NCBI GenBank assembly: GCA_020059465.1
Contig: JAGVBZ010000033.1
Span: 1 to 52,514 of the forward strand
Length of the DNA stretch: 52,514 nt
Reading direction: 5' to 3'
Origin: Brevinematales bacterium
GTDB lineage: Bacteria; Spirochaetota; Brevinematia; Brevinematales; GWF1-51-8
Shown here: positions 8,892-17,473 of the stretch, piece by piece
Layout: every line of letters starts with the position of its first letter
Numbering within the stretch: position 1 is the first letter of the stretch
Translations under genes and position numbers: made by a program
Notes under the pieces: generated by a model
Database searches by the model: none
What the model saw: only the letters and a program-made list of their open reading frames with translations
What the model was told of the DNA's origin: nothing

Positions 8892-9281
8892 ATGGGAAAG
8901 ATGACGCTGGAGGAGCTTCGGAAGCTCCGTGAGGAAAAAAAGAAAGGGATAGAACAAAGGGATGTGAGCGATAAGAATGTTGAAATTATTGTCGGGATGG
9001 GTACATGCGGGATCGCCGCGGGTGCAAAACAGACCCTCGACGCGTTCCTCGACGAACTCAATAAACGCGATATCCACAACGTGATCGTCAAACAGACCGG
9101 ATGCATGGGATTCTGCACCAACGAACCGACTGTCGAGGTAAAGAAGCCCGGAATGCCGGACATTGTTTACGGCCGGGTGGACGACAAGATCGCCCGGAAG
9201 ATAGTGGATCGACATATTATTCAGGACAGGCTTGTCAACGAGCATGTTTTCGATAAACCGTCCACAGACATCATCGGTTAA
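8892..9281 (+). CDS. hndB: Thioredoxin-like [2Fe-2S] ferredoxin subunit (HndB type)
   Basis: 129 aa. A charged, helical N-terminus (LEELRKLREEKKKGIEQRD) precedes a thioredoxin-like ferredoxin domain with Cys39 (GTCGIAAGAKQ), Cys71 and Cys75 (GCMGFC). The usual second ligand of the first Cys pair is absent (Ala/Lys at that place), as I recall for HndB-type proteins, so cluster binding is uncertain. The start follows GAGGAGAGG in the 16-base gap. HndB is the small subunit specific to tetrameric Hnd hydrogenases; it probably forms part of the NAD(P)-side electron path. It is followed 11 bases later by the flavoprotein gene. Confidence 0.9.
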   Translation: MGKMTLEELRKLREEKKKGIEQRDVSDKNVEIIVGMGTCGIAAGAKQTLDAFLDELNKRDIHNVIVKQTGCMGFCTNEPTVEVKKPGMPDIVYGRVDDKIARKIVDRHIIQDRLVNEHVFDKPSTDIIG

Positions 9282-9292
9282 CGGGGGTAAAT

Positions 9293-11080
9293 ATGGCATA
9301 TAAGAATTATATATTAGTCTGCGGCGGGACAGGATGCGAATCCTCGAAAGCGAACGATATTTTCGAGAACCTGAAGAAGGAAGTGACCGCCGCCAATCTG
9401 GACGCAGACGTTCAGGTTGTCAAGACCGGGTGTTTCGGTTTCTGCGAACAGGGGCCGATCGTGAAAATTCTCCCGGATGATGCGTTTTATGTACAGGTCA
9501 AGCCCGAGGATGCGTCGCGAATCGTTTCGGAACATATCATCAAGGGCCGCCCTGTTGCGGAACTCCTCTACGATGCCGGAAAGGATAAAGGGCGTGTGCG
9601 TCTGAAAGACGTACCGTTCTACCAGAAACAATACCGCATCGTCCTACGGAACTGCGGAGTCATCGATCCCAGAAATATAGATGAATATATCGCGCGCGAC
9701 GGATATGCCGCGCTTGAAAAAGTTCTGTTTTCCATGAAACCTGACGATGTGATCGATGAGTTGAAAAAAGCCGGGCTGAGGGGACGAGGCGGCGCCGGCT
9801 TCCCGACATGGCAGAAATGGCTCTTTTCCCAGAAAGTCCAATCCGATGTGAAATATATTATCTGTAACGCCGACGAGGGAGACCCGGGCGCGTATATGGA
9901 TAGAAGCGTGCTCGAGGGAGACCCTCATTCGGTGATCGAGGCGATGATGATCGCCGGGCGCACGGTCGGCGCGGCACAGGGATATATCTATATCCGCGCG
10001 GAGTATCCCCTTGCGATATCCAATCTTGAAAAGGCGATAGACGACGCCCGCGAATACGGGCTGATCGGTAAGGATATCCTCGGCAGCGGGTTCGATTTCG
10101 ATATCGAGATACGTCTCGGCGCAGGCGCGTTTGTCTGCGGCGAGGAAACCGCGCTGATGGCGTCTATCGAGGGACAGCGGGGTATGCCCCGTCCCCGTCC
10201 GCCGTTCCCGTCAGTCAAGGGACTCTGGGGTAAGCCGACGGTCATCAATAACGTAGAAACTCTCGCGAATATCGCGGTAATCATACTTAAGGGAGGCGAA
10301 TGGTACGGTTCTATCGGCACCGCGACCTCCAAGGGTACGAAGGTGTTCGCGCTCACGGGAAAAATAAGTAATTCGGGTTTAATAGAAGTGCCGATGGGTA
10401 CGACGCTGCGCGAGATCATTTTCGATATCGGCGGCGGTATCCGCAACGGCAAGAAGTTCAAGTCCGCGCAGACCGGAGGCCCGTCGGGCGGTATGATCAC
10501 CGAGGAATACCTCGATACCCCGATCGACTACGAAAATCTTCAAGTACTCGGATCCATCATGGGTTCGGGCGGATTGATCGTAACCGACGAGGACGATTGT
10601 ATGGTCGACGTCGCGAAGTTCTACCTCGGCTTTACAGTGGACGAGTCCTGTGGAAAGTGTTCCCCGTGCCGGATCGGCGGAAGGCAGATGTACGACCTGC
10701 TGGAAAAGATCACGAAGGGCAGCGGCGAGGAAAGTTATGTCGAACAGCTCGAACGGATCGGGCACGCGATGAAACGCGCGTCGCTGTGCGGGCTCGGCCA
10801 GAGCGCTCCCAACCCGGTCGTGTCCACATTGAAGTACTTCCGTGAGGAATACCTCGAGCATATCAACGAGAAGAAATGCCGTTCCGGGAAATGTAAGGAT
10901 CTTCTCAAATTTACGATACTGCCGGATAAATGTATCGGGTGTACGCTTTGCGCGCGTGTCTGTCCCGTGAACGCGATCACCGGCGAAAAGCGGCAGCCCC
11001 ACCTGATCAACCAGGAACTCTGTATCAAGTGCGGCGAATGTTACACTAGCTGTAAGTTCAGCGCGATTACCAGAAGCTAA
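9293..11080 (+). CDS. hndC: [FeFe] hydrogenase flavoprotein subunit, NuoF-like (HndC/HydB type)
   Basis: 595 aa flavoprotein that binds FMN and NAD(P) and passes electrons through several Fe-S clusters. Order: thioredoxin-like [2Fe-2S] domain (Cys10, Cys15, Cys47, Cys51); NuoF core with FMN/NADH site GLRGRGGAGFPTW (161-173) and NADEGDPGAYMDR (192-204); SLBB-like region; N3-type [4Fe-4S] ligands Cys453, Cys456, Cys459 and Cys499; and a C-terminal 2x[4Fe-4S] ferredoxin (Cys547/550/553/557 and Cys577/580/583/587). This full set is the pattern of HydB/HndC subunits of electron-bifurcating hydrogenases, longer than NuoF of complex I. It lies between hndB and the catalytic subunit in one operon. 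Confidence 0.96.
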   Translation: MAYKNYILVCGGTGCESSKANDIFENLKKEVTAANLDADVQVVKTGCFGFCEQGPIVKILPDDAFYVQVKPEDASRIVSEHIIKGRPVAELLYDAGKDKGRVRLKDVPFYQKQYRIVLRNCGVIDPRNIDEYIARDGYAALEKVLFSMKPDDVIDELKKAGLRGRGGAGFPTWQKWLFSQKVQSDVKYIICNADEGDPGAYMDRSVLEGDPHSVIEAMMIAGRTVGAAQGYIYIRAEYPLAISNLEKAIDDAREYGLIGKDILGSGFDFDIEIRLGAGAFVCGEETALMASIEGQRGMPRPRPPFPSVKGLWGKPTVINNVETLANIAVIILKGGEWYGSIGTATSKGTKVFALTGKISNSGLIEVPMGTTLREIIFDIGGGIRNGKKFKSAQTGGPSGGMITEEYLDTPIDYENLQVLGSIMGSGGLIVTDEDDCMVDVAKFYLGFTVDESCGKCSPCRIGGRQMYDLLEKITKGSGEESYVEQLERIGHAMKRASLCGLGQSAPNPVVSTLKYFREEYLEHINEKKCRSGKCKDLLKFTILPDKCIGCTLCARVCPVNAITGEKRQPHLINQELCIKCGECYTSCKFSAITRS

Positions 11081-11091
11081 GGAGGACGAAA

Positions 11092-12843
11092 GTGGCTAAG
11101 GTTAATATAAAGATAAACGGTATGCCCTTTGCGATGGAAGACGGGCTGACGATACTCGAAGCCGCGCGGAATGTGCAGATCAAGGTTCCGACGCTGTGCT
11201 ATCATCCCGACCTTCCGGCATGGGCGGCCTGCGGGCTTTGTGTGGTTAAGCTGGAAAAGTCCCCGAAGATGTTCCGGGCTTGCTCTACCCCGATAGAAGA
11301 GGGAATGAGTATTACGACGCATGACCCGGAAATTGTCGAGGTGCGGCGGACTGTGCTCGAACTCATGCTGTCCGACCATCCCAACGACTGTCTGCGGTGT
11401 CCCCGCAACGGGAACTGCGAATTCCAGAAAATCGCGGCGGACTTCGGTATCCGCGAGGTCGAGTTCGCTCAGGTCACGAAAGATATCCCGATCGATAAAA
11501 GTACCGCGTCCATAGAACTCCACCCGGAGAAGTGTATCAAGTGCGGACGCTGTGTGAATGTCTGTCAGGAAATGCAGAGCGTGTACGCGATAGAATTCCT
11601 CGGACGCGGGTTTTCGACCCGTATCGCCCCCGCTGCCGACGTACAGCTTGCCGACAGCCCGTGCGTGAAATGCGGACAGTGTTCGGCGCATTGTCCGGTA
11701 GGCGCGATCTACGAGAAGGACGAGACCAACCGCGTATGGAAAGCCCTGCTTGCGCCGGATATGCATTGCGTGGTGCAGATCGCTCCCGCGGTGCGTGTCG
11801 CTATCGGCGAATCGTTCGGGTACGAGATCGGAACTCTACTGACCGGGAAACTTTATGCCGCTCTCCGCAGGATCGGATTCGACGCGATATTCGATACGAA
11901 TTTCGGCGCCGACCTGACGATTATGGAGGAGGGTTCCGAGTTCGTCGAACTGTATACCAAGAAAAAGAACGAGCTGCCCCTGATCACGTCGTGCTGTCCG
12001 TCATGGGTCGATTTTCTCGAGAAGTTCGACTCGGACCTCATCCCGCACTTCTCGTCGGCGAAATCCCCGCACGAGATGGTGGGTGTGCTCGCAAAAACAT
12101 ATTACGCCGAAAAAATGGGCATCGACCCCGCGAAAATTTTCATGGTCTCGATTATGCCTTGTACCGCTAAGAAATACGAGATCACCCGCACGGACGAGAT
12201 GTTTTCGAGCGGGCATCAGGACGTAGACGTATCGCTGACCACCCGCGAACTGACGAGAATGATCAAGGCGGCGGGTATCGATATCGAGAACCTGCCGGAC
12301 GATAAGGCCGACAGCATCCTCGGTGAATACGCCGGCGCGGGTACATTGTTCGGCGCGACCGGCGGTGTGATGGAGGCCGGCCTACGAACAGCATACAGGC
12401 TGATAACAGGCCGGAACCTCGGGCATGTGGAATTCGAACAGGTGCGCGGGCTGGACGGAATCAAGACCGCGACTATAGATATCGACGGGAACGACGTCAG
12501 GGTGGCGGTCGCTCACGGCCTTTCCAATGTCCAGACTCTGCTGGAAGAAGTACGTCAGGCGAAAAAGAACGGAGAAAAGCCGCCTTACGATTTCATCGAA
12601 GTGATGGCGTGCCGCGGCGGGTGTGTTGGCGGCGGCGGACAGCCGTACGGCGCCAACGACCGTGTACGGCGTCTCCGCGCGAAGGGAATTTATCATGACG
12701 ACGAGGGCAGCAAGATACGTTGTTCGCACGATAACCCGGAAATCCAGAACCTTTACAAGGAGTTTCTGGGCGAACCGCTCAGCGAAAAATCGCACCATCT
12801 CCTGCATACGACCTACAAACCTAGGCCGTTATATAATAAGTAA
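11092..12843 (+). CDS. hndD: [FeFe] hydrogenase catalytic subunit (HndD/HydA type)
   Basis: 583 aa, GTG start after GGAGG. N-terminal [2Fe-2S] domain (Cys36, Cys47, Cys50, Cys64), a His-ligated cluster motif (His96, Cys100, Cys103, Cys109), two [4Fe-4S] clusters (Cys148/151/154/158 and Cys191/194/197/201), and the H-cluster domain with signatures L1 TSCCPSW (299-305), L2 MPCTAKK (355-361) and L3 MACRGGCVGGGGQP (505-518). Cys301 would be the proton-transfer Cys; Cys302, Cys357, Cys507 and Cys511 the H-cluster ligands. The C-terminal small-subunit segment ends in LLHTTYKPRPLY. With its partners it should couple H2 and NAD(P)H, probably with ferredoxin (bifurcation), inferred from the family. 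The maturases HydE, HydF and HydG are not in this window. Confidence 0.97.
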   Translation: MAKVNIKINGMPFAMEDGLTILEAARNVQIKVPTLCYHPDLPAWAACGLCVVKLEKSPKMFRACSTPIEEGMSITTHDPEIVEVRRTVLELMLSDHPNDCLRCPRNGNCEFQKIAADFGIREVEFAQVTKDIPIDKSTASIELHPEKCIKCGRCVNVCQEMQSVYAIEFLGRGFSTRIAPAADVQLADSPCVKCGQCSAHCPVGAIYEKDETNRVWKALLAPDMHCVVQIAPAVRVAIGESFGYEIGTLLTGKLYAALRRIGFDAIFDTNFGADLTIMEEGSEFVELYTKKKNELPLITSCCPSWVDFLEKFDSDLIPHFSSAKSPHEMVGVLAKTYYAEKMGIDPAKIFMVSIMPCTAKKYEITRTDEMFSSGHQDVDVSLTTRELTRMIKAAGIDIENLPDDKADSILGEYAGAGTLFGATGGVMEAGLRTAYRLITGRNLGHVEFEQVRGLDGIKTATIDIDGNDVRVAVAHGLSNVQTLLEEVRQAKKNGEKPPYDFIEVMACRGGCVGGGGQPYGANDRVRRLRAKGIYHDDEGSKIRCSHDNPEIQNLYKEFLGEPLSEKSHHLLHTTYKPRPLYNK

Positions 12844-12851
12844 GCAAATCG

Positions 12852-12875
12852 GGGCTTCTTCGGAAGCCCTTTTTT
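12852..12875 (+). terminator. Intrinsic terminator of the hydrogenase operon
   Basis: GGGCTTC (12852-12858), TTCG tetraloop, GAAGCCC (12863-12869), then six T. A perfect 7-bp stem with a stable UUCG loop, 8 bases after the hndD stop. Confidence 0.92.
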
Positions 12876-13140
12876 ATCGGTATGTCACTGCGATCCCGCG
12901 CAGTTAAAAAACTTCTGATACGCGGGAGAGCAGTCGAAAATGACAGGCTGCTTGGGCAAATACCCCGCAAAGAAATGGTGCTTTGATATATGCTTCCTCG
13001 GGGGTCTCATTAATATACTTGGGATTGCATGGCATATGAAACTACTTCGACAAACACAGTCTGAAAGAACGTAGAAGCGGATGAGGATATTCAGACGAAA
13101 AAACGGACAAATAAGCCCACTTTTTCTATATTACCCCCGA
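12876..13140. other. Intergenic stretch with a degenerate palindromic repeat
   Basis: No gene is supported in the gap 12876-13212. At 12883-12945 there is an imperfect inverted element: TGTCA (12883) with TGACA (12941) as outer ends and CCCGCG (12895) with CGCGGG (12921) inside. It looks like a worn copy of the GTCAT...ATGAC repeat family seen in tandem at 40228-40512. The part from 12946 to 13140 shows nothing I can name. Confidence 0.5.
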
Positions 13141-13144
13141 ATAC

Positions 13145-13173
13145 TTGAGTTTTCGGGAAAAAAGATGTATATT
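13145..13173 (+). promoter_or_regulatory. Promoter of the 13213 lipoprotein gene
   Basis: TTGAGT (13145-13150), 17-base spacer, TATATT (13168-13173), 39 bases upstream of the ATG, which has GGTGGAGG as ribosome site. Confidence 0.55.
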
Positions 13174-13212
13174 AAATAATCATTTAGCAATATTCACGGT
13201 GGAGGTTGGGAT

Positions 13213-13878
13213 ATGAGGAAGGGAATTTGGGGAATTATTCTCTTTTTCGGGATGACAGCCGCGTGCGGTTCGTCCGGTGTTGAAACAATACCGGAGTACC
13301 GTGAGGCATATGCGCTGATGGAACAGGTCCCGGATACGAATGTTCAGGTCGAGGTTGCCGGACAGAGCAAAGGGAACCCTCCGGTATGGATTAAGTACAG
13401 ATGGGTGCTCGGAAAAGACAGTACGGATAACAAGGTAATCTATATTACCGTGTTTTCAAAGTCGCCGTTTGCCCTTACGGAAAGCTCGATAAAGACTCCC
13501 GATGAGATTGCGCAGATCAAGAAGGCTGTCGAGATGTTTACCCGCGATAAAGTAGCGGAAGTAAAAACGGAAGTGAAGATCGACGACCCGAAACTTACCC
13601 CGTTTCTTGATAAATGGATCGCCGCTTTATCGGAGCAGGTCGCCGGAAGTTATGCGATTAATGTCGAGAATTACTGGGAAAAGATGAAAATTGTCGGGCA
13701 GAACGCCCCGGGCGAATACTACCGGGTCTTTAAGCGTTATATGATCGATTTTTCGTTCTATTCGGAGCGGGCAGCGAAGGTATGGGATGAAGTCTCGGCG
13801 AAAATGCCGGCGGACCTGAAAAGCAAGGGTACGGTTATTGTCTATAAAATGATGCTGCCGGTTTCACAGGGACAGTAA
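13213..13878 (+). CDS. Lipoprotein, LPP20-like layout, unknown function
   Basis: 221 aa with a lipoprotein signal and a lipobox ending in AAC (residue about 18). After a short linker comes a region starting with NPPVWIKYRW, then strands (KVIYITVFSKSPF), a helix (PDEIAQIKKAVEMFTRDKVAEV) and a second alpha/beta part. The P-x-W opening followed by a helix recalls LPP20-type lipoproteins and the partial lipoprotein at the left edge, but I would not assign a function. It lies 23 bases upstream of the sugar transferase gene and shares its promoter. It could serve envelope or polysaccharide biogenesis, based on position only. Confidence 0.75.
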   Translation: MRKGIWGIILFFGMTAACGSSGVETIPEYREAYALMEQVPDTNVQVEVAGQSKGNPPVWIKYRWVLGKDSTDNKVIYITVFSKSPFALTESSIKTPDEIAQIKKAVEMFTRDKVAEVKTEVKIDDPKLTPFLDKWIAALSEQVAGSYAINVENYWEKMKIVGQNAPGEYYRVFKRYMIDFSFYSERAAKVWDEVSAKMPADLKSKGTVIVYKMMLPVSQGQ

Positions 13879-13901
13879 ATTAAATTATTCGAGGACAATA
13901 G

Positions 13902-15365
13902 ATGAGTTTCCGCCGTTTTATGAAATCATTCGCACAGGTACTATCCCTGACGATTATAGATACATTTGCATACTATGTCACTTTATTTCTTGCCGTACTT
14001 ACCCGTACGACATTGGTTCATTTCCTTTTCAAGGATATTCCCCCTTTCTTTTTAACATTCCAGAACGCCGCCGGAATGATCTGGGTGCCGATCGTATTCC
14101 TGATCATGAACCAGTTCGAGCGGCTGTACCTGAATCGCATGCCGTTCTGGGAGGAAACCCGTTCGCTCCTGAAAACATCGACCCTTTCGATTTTATTGAT
14201 ATTTCTCGTGATTTACTTCAGCGCGATGTTCGGCCCGAATACAGTACTCAGGATTCTCTTTGTCTTTATCTGGCTTTATTCGATCATCATTCTGCCGTTA
14301 TTCCGCTTCATCGGAAAAAGGATTCTTTTCAGGATGGGGATATGGAAAGAAAATGTACTGATTCTCGGATGCGGCCCCGAAGCGATGGCGACGATCCGCG
14401 GTCTCCGTCGCGAGGATCATTTGGGCTATAATGTGATCGGTTTCCTCGACGACGCGAAAAAGAATATCGGGAAACACTTCGATGTAGACGGAAAAGAGTA
14501 CGAAGTGCTCGGGGAAATTAAAAATTTTACGAAATATGTCAATATGCTGGATATCCAGACTGTATTTATCGCCGTGCGCTACGAGAACGACGAGAAGCTT
14601 GCGCATATTATCAATAACGTATACCGTTATGTTAAACGGGTCATCCTGATCCCGGAAATCCACGGCGTATCGGTTTTCAACTCGGAATTGCATTACCTGT
14701 ACGCGGAACGCCTCTTCATGATACGTGTCCGAAACAGTCTGAAATCCGGGTTCAATATGCTGATCAAACGGATATTCGATCTGGTATTGTCGATTCTGGG
14801 ATTCATCGTTGTTCTGCCGTTTCTGATGCTGACCGCGTTTCTTGTGAAAATAACGTCGAAGGGCAGCGTTTTCTACGGCCATTCGCGTGTCGGAAAGGAC
14901 GGGAAAGATTTCAAGGCGTGGAAGTTCCGAACAATGTACAAAGATTCTGAGGAACGCCTGAAAAAAATACTAGGGAACGATCCTACTGCGAAAAAGGAAT
15001 GGGAATCCAATTATAAACTGAAAAACGACCCTCGTGTCACACCGCTCGGAAAGTTCCTGAGGAAGACCAGTATGGACGAACTCCCCCAGATATTCAATAT
15101 CCTGATCGGGCAAATGAGTCTTATCGGGCCCCGCCCGGTCATCCGCGAGGAACTCGACAAGCATTACGGTGATTTCGCGGAATATTACTACTCGGTCAAA
15201 CCCGGCCTTACCGGGATGTGGCAGGTTTCCGGCCGCAGCGACACCGACTATGCCTACCGTGTCCAGACCGATGCGTGGTATGTACAGAACTGGAATCTAT
15301 GGCTCGATATCATCATTCTCTTCCGAACCCCCTTCGCCGTTTTCCGCGGAAAAGGCGCTTATTGA
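13902..15365 (+). CDS. Polyprenyl-phosphate glycosyl-1-phosphate transferase (WbaP-like)
   Basis: 487 aa inner-membrane enzyme that starts a polysaccharide repeat by moving a sugar-1-phosphate onto undecaprenyl phosphate. The N-terminal half has four to five hydrophobic segments (about 10-140), followed by a CoA-binding-like Rossmann segment (VLILGCGPEAMATIRGL, about 147) and a further membrane helix near residue 290. The C-terminal catalytic domain shows the family marks KRIFDLVLS, FKAWKFRTM, RVTPLGKFLRKTSMDELPQ, SLIGPRP and VKPGLTGMWQVSGR. Length and order fit the long WbaP/EpsE-type enzymes. The sugar is unknown, and no other glycosyltransferase genes are adjacent. Confidence 0.93.
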   Translation: MSFRRFMKSFAQVLSLTIIDTFAYYVTLFLAVLTRTTLVHFLFKDIPPFFLTFQNAAGMIWVPIVFLIMNQFERLYLNRMPFWEETRSLLKTSTLSILLIFLVIYFSAMFGPNTVLRILFVFIWLYSIIILPLFRFIGKRILFRMGIWKENVLILGCGPEAMATIRGLRREDHLGYNVIGFLDDAKKNIGKHFDVDGKEYEVLGEIKNFTKYVNMLDIQTVFIAVRYENDEKLAHIINNVYRYVKRVILIPEIHGVSVFNSELHYLYAERLFMIRVRNSLKSGFNMLIKRIFDLVLSILGFIVVLPFLMLTAFLVKITSKGSVFYGHSRVGKDGKDFKAWKFRTMYKDSEERLKKILGNDPTAKKEWESNYKLKNDPRVTPLGKFLRKTSMDELPQIFNILIGQMSLIGPRPVIREELDKHYGDFAEYYYSVKPGLTGMWQVSGRSDTDYAYRVQTDAWYVQNWNLWLDIIILFRTPFAVFRGKGAY

Positions 15366-15414
15366 TTTTCGCATCCGTGCCGATACAATATTTAGCACGA
15401 ATACGGGGATGTCC

Positions 15415-16062
15415 ATGCGTAAATGGCTGCTGGTTATCGCAATCCTTTTCGTAAACGAGGCTCGCCTCTTCGCGGATAAGGAAGACTTCAAGTTTAAACA
15501 AGTCCCGGATTACTACCGTTATAAGGAGCAATTCCTCCAATTATTCAATCAATGGCTGTATACGGACAAGGACAATATCAGCAGGAATATCTCGTTCCTC
15601 GAGTACGCCTACTGTGTCCCGTTCGATAATCCCATTAAAGCGCTCGTGCCGATTACCAACGAGATCCAGTACCGAAAGTACCAGAACCTGGTGATGATGC
15701 ACATCTGCCGGCTTCTCACGCAGGCTTATATCGACTACGGGTATTATTTCTTTCAGGAGCATATCCTATTCTATAACCATGAATATCTGAAGCTGTATCT
15801 GGAGGGCTACGAGATCGCGGAGTTCTATTTCGGCGAGGCAAGAAAGTACTGGAATCTCGCTATCGATTACGCGAAACAGGCCGATTCCATCAAGGGTATC
15901 CATATCAATTTCAATCCCTACGGTTATCATTTCGATCTTGAGGACGAGGTGTATAAGATTAAAACAGGGATGCTCAATTATCACAAGGTTATCGATAATC
16001 TGATGACTCGTCTGGATAAAAACCGGAAGCAGGCGGAAGGATTTTTAAATTCATACAAATAG
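15415..16062 (+). CDS. Secreted or periplasmic protein of unknown function
   Basis: About 216 aa from the ATG at 15415 (GGGG lies six bases before it); an ATG two codons upstream, at 15409, is the alternative. The frame is open much further upstream, but that part overlaps the sugar transferase gene in another frame. The N-terminus RKWLLVIAILFVNEARLFAD is a signal peptide with a plausible type I cleavage after FA and no lipobox Cys. The mature part is rich in Tyr and Phe (ITNEIQYRKYQNLVMMHICR, YGYYFFQEHILFYNHEYLKLY) and mostly helical. I do not recognise it. It lies about 50 bases after the sugar transferase gene and ends in a gap containing the nadA promoter. Confidence 0.68.
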   Translation: MRKWLLVIAILFVNEARLFADKEDFKFKQVPDYYRYKEQFLQLFNQWLYTDKDNISRNISFLEYAYCVPFDNPIKALVPITNEIQYRKYQNLVMMHICRLLTQAYIDYGYYFFQEHILFYNHEYLKLYLEGYEIAEFYFGEARKYWNLAIDYAKQADSIKGIHINFNPYGYHFDLEDEVYKIKTGMLNYHKVIDNLMTRLDKNRKQAEGFLNSYK

Positions 16063-16263
16063 AACCTTCATGTGAATTTATTGTTAGGATATCCGGAAAA
16101 AACACTGAAACAGCGCCTCGGCGGGGTTGTTTTAACATACGTTTGGGATGAAACGGGATAACCGTAATATACACATGGGTATTATTCTGAGCAAGCCGAG
16201 GGAAGTTTTTATTGCACTTTGCACCCGATTTGCTATACATGACGACAAAAACGGAAAAATCTG

Positions 16264-16291
16264 TTGACATTTCGTGAAAATTGCCTATAAT
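16264..16291 (+). promoter_or_regulatory. Near-perfect promoter of the nadA-recN gene run
   Basis: TTGACA (16264-16269), 16-base spacer, TATAAT (16286-16291); both hexamers are exact consensus. Transcription would start near 16298, leaving a leader of about 45 bases that contains CCGGAGG. No NadR- or NrtR-like palindrome was seen. Confidence 0.7.
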
Positions 16292-16343
16292 TATTTACTG
16301 CTGTAGCGTCCGGAGGCGCGTTTGGGCAAAGGGGCGCTTATCG

Positions 16344-17255
16344 ATGAATAATGAAGAAATGAAGGCTGAGATCGGACGCCTGAAAAAAGAGAAGAACGCT
16401 ATCATTTTAGCGCATAATTACCAGATAGCGGATGTGCAGGATATCGCGGATTTTACGGGTGACTCCCTCGAACTGGCCCGCCGCGCGTCGCAGATCAGCG
16501 AACCTGTTATCATATTCTGCGGCGTGTACTTTATGGCCGAGACCGCGGCTATCCTGAACCCGGACAAACGGGTGCTGATTCCCGACACTCAGGCGGGATG
16601 CCCGCTCGCGGATTTTGCGACAGTCAAACAGGTGCGGGAATGGAAGAAGGTGTATCCCGATCATGTTTTCGTGGCGTATGTCAATACCCACGCTGATACA
16701 AAGGCGGAGATCGATATCTGCTGTACGTCGGGAAACGCCGAGAAAGTGATTAACAGTATAGACAGCGATAAAATAGTATTTCTTCCCGATAAGCACCTCG
16801 GCGATTATATCCGGCGGAAGACCGGGAAGCCGTTGGTTTTATGGGAAGGTTATTGTGTAGTGCATCATAAGGCGGATATCGATTCGATCATCGAGGCGAA
16901 AAAGGCGAATCCCGGAGCGCTCGTAATGGCTCATCCGGAATGTCCGAGAAACATCCTTGATATCGCGGACGAGGTTTGCAGTACGGGACAGATGTTCGGC
17001 GCGGTTGAGCGTCACCCCGAGACGAAAAAGTTCATAGTGGTGACTGAGTGCGGGATGCTGCACGCGCTGGCGAAACGGTTCCCGGACCGGGAGTTCATCG
17101 AGCCTATGAAACCGTTGCGGTGCGCAAATATGAAGAAGATTACGCTTTCGAAGGTGCTCGATTCTCTTCGATACGATCAGTACGAGGTGAAAATCGATCC
17201 GGTTACGGCGGAAAAGGCGCGGAAGAGTATTGTTAAAATGCTGGAGATCAAGTAA
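16344..17255 (+). CDS. nadA: Quinolinate synthase A
   Basis: 303 aa from the ATG at 16344; the open frame extends upstream without a usable start. It condenses iminoaspartate with dihydroxyacetone phosphate to quinolinate using a [4Fe-4S] cluster. Seen: AHNYQIADVQDIADFTGDS (23-41), Cys86 in AGCPLAD, WEGYCVVH (Cys171), MAHPEC (195-200) and LRCANMKK (Cys260). Cys86, Cys171 and Cys260 fit the three cluster ligands of the family. It leads a same-strand run (50-aa gene, phosphoesterase, ParB-like protein, nadK, recN) with short gaps or overlaps. nadB and nadC are absent from the window. Confidence 0.97.
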   Translation: MNNEEMKAEIGRLKKEKNAIILAHNYQIADVQDIADFTGDSLELARRASQISEPVIIFCGVYFMAETAAILNPDKRVLIPDTQAGCPLADFATVKQVREWKKVYPDHVFVAYVNTHADTKAEIDICCTSGNAEKVINSIDSDKIVFLPDKHLGDYIRRKTGKPLVLWEGYCVVHHKADIDSIIEAKKANPGALVMAHPECPRNILDIADEVCSTGQMFGAVERHPETKKFIVVTECGMLHALAKRFPDREFIEPMKPLRCANMKKITLSKVLDSLRYDQYEVKIDPVTAEKARKSIVKMLEIK

Positions 17256-17311
17256 GGGGAAATGTAAAGGCGTAGGGTTATTTCGATAATTATGATTACG
17301 GAGGCTACGGC

Positions 17312-17464
17312 ATGGCATTTAAAGTAACTCTCGACGGTGCTCAAAAGGGAGTAAAATTCGCGACAAAAGACGAACTTATCAATTCGATCTGGGAATTTTA
17401 TAAGGATAAAATGAGCCGACCCGATTTCGAGGCGTTTATAGAGAAACATATTGAAGAGGTGTAA
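17312..17464 (+). CDS. 50-aa protein between nadA and the phosphoesterase gene
   Basis: A short frame with a good ribosome site (GGAGG seven bases before the ATG). Product: starts MAFKVTLDGAQKGVKFATK and ends FEAFIEKHIEEV. A beta-hairpin-like start (FKVTLDG..KGVKFATKDE) followed by two short helices (ELINSIWEFYKDKM, RPDFEAFIEKHIEE) suggests a small folded cytoplasmic protein. The codon use resembles its neighbours. It lies 56 bases after nadA and 9 bases before the next start. I do not recognise it. The risk of it being chance is modest given the ribosome site and placement. Confidence 0.62.
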   Translation: MAFKVTLDGAQKGVKFATKDELINSIWEFYKDKMSRPDFEAFIEKHIEEV

Positions 17465-17473
17465 AGAATAGCT

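Noticed and set aside
7886-9163. 425-codon open frame on the minus strand opposite hndA-hndB
   Set aside because: It lies antisense to three genes with clear family motifs; its length comes from the codon bias of those genes and it has no family signature.
13081-13179. 32-codon open frame upstream of the 13213 lipoprotein
   Set aside because: It overlaps the likely promoter and has no ribosome site.
16281-16343. N-terminal extension of NadA
   Set aside because: The extra frame has no usable start with a ribosome site, overlaps the -10 box of the promoter and is not part of the NadA fold.
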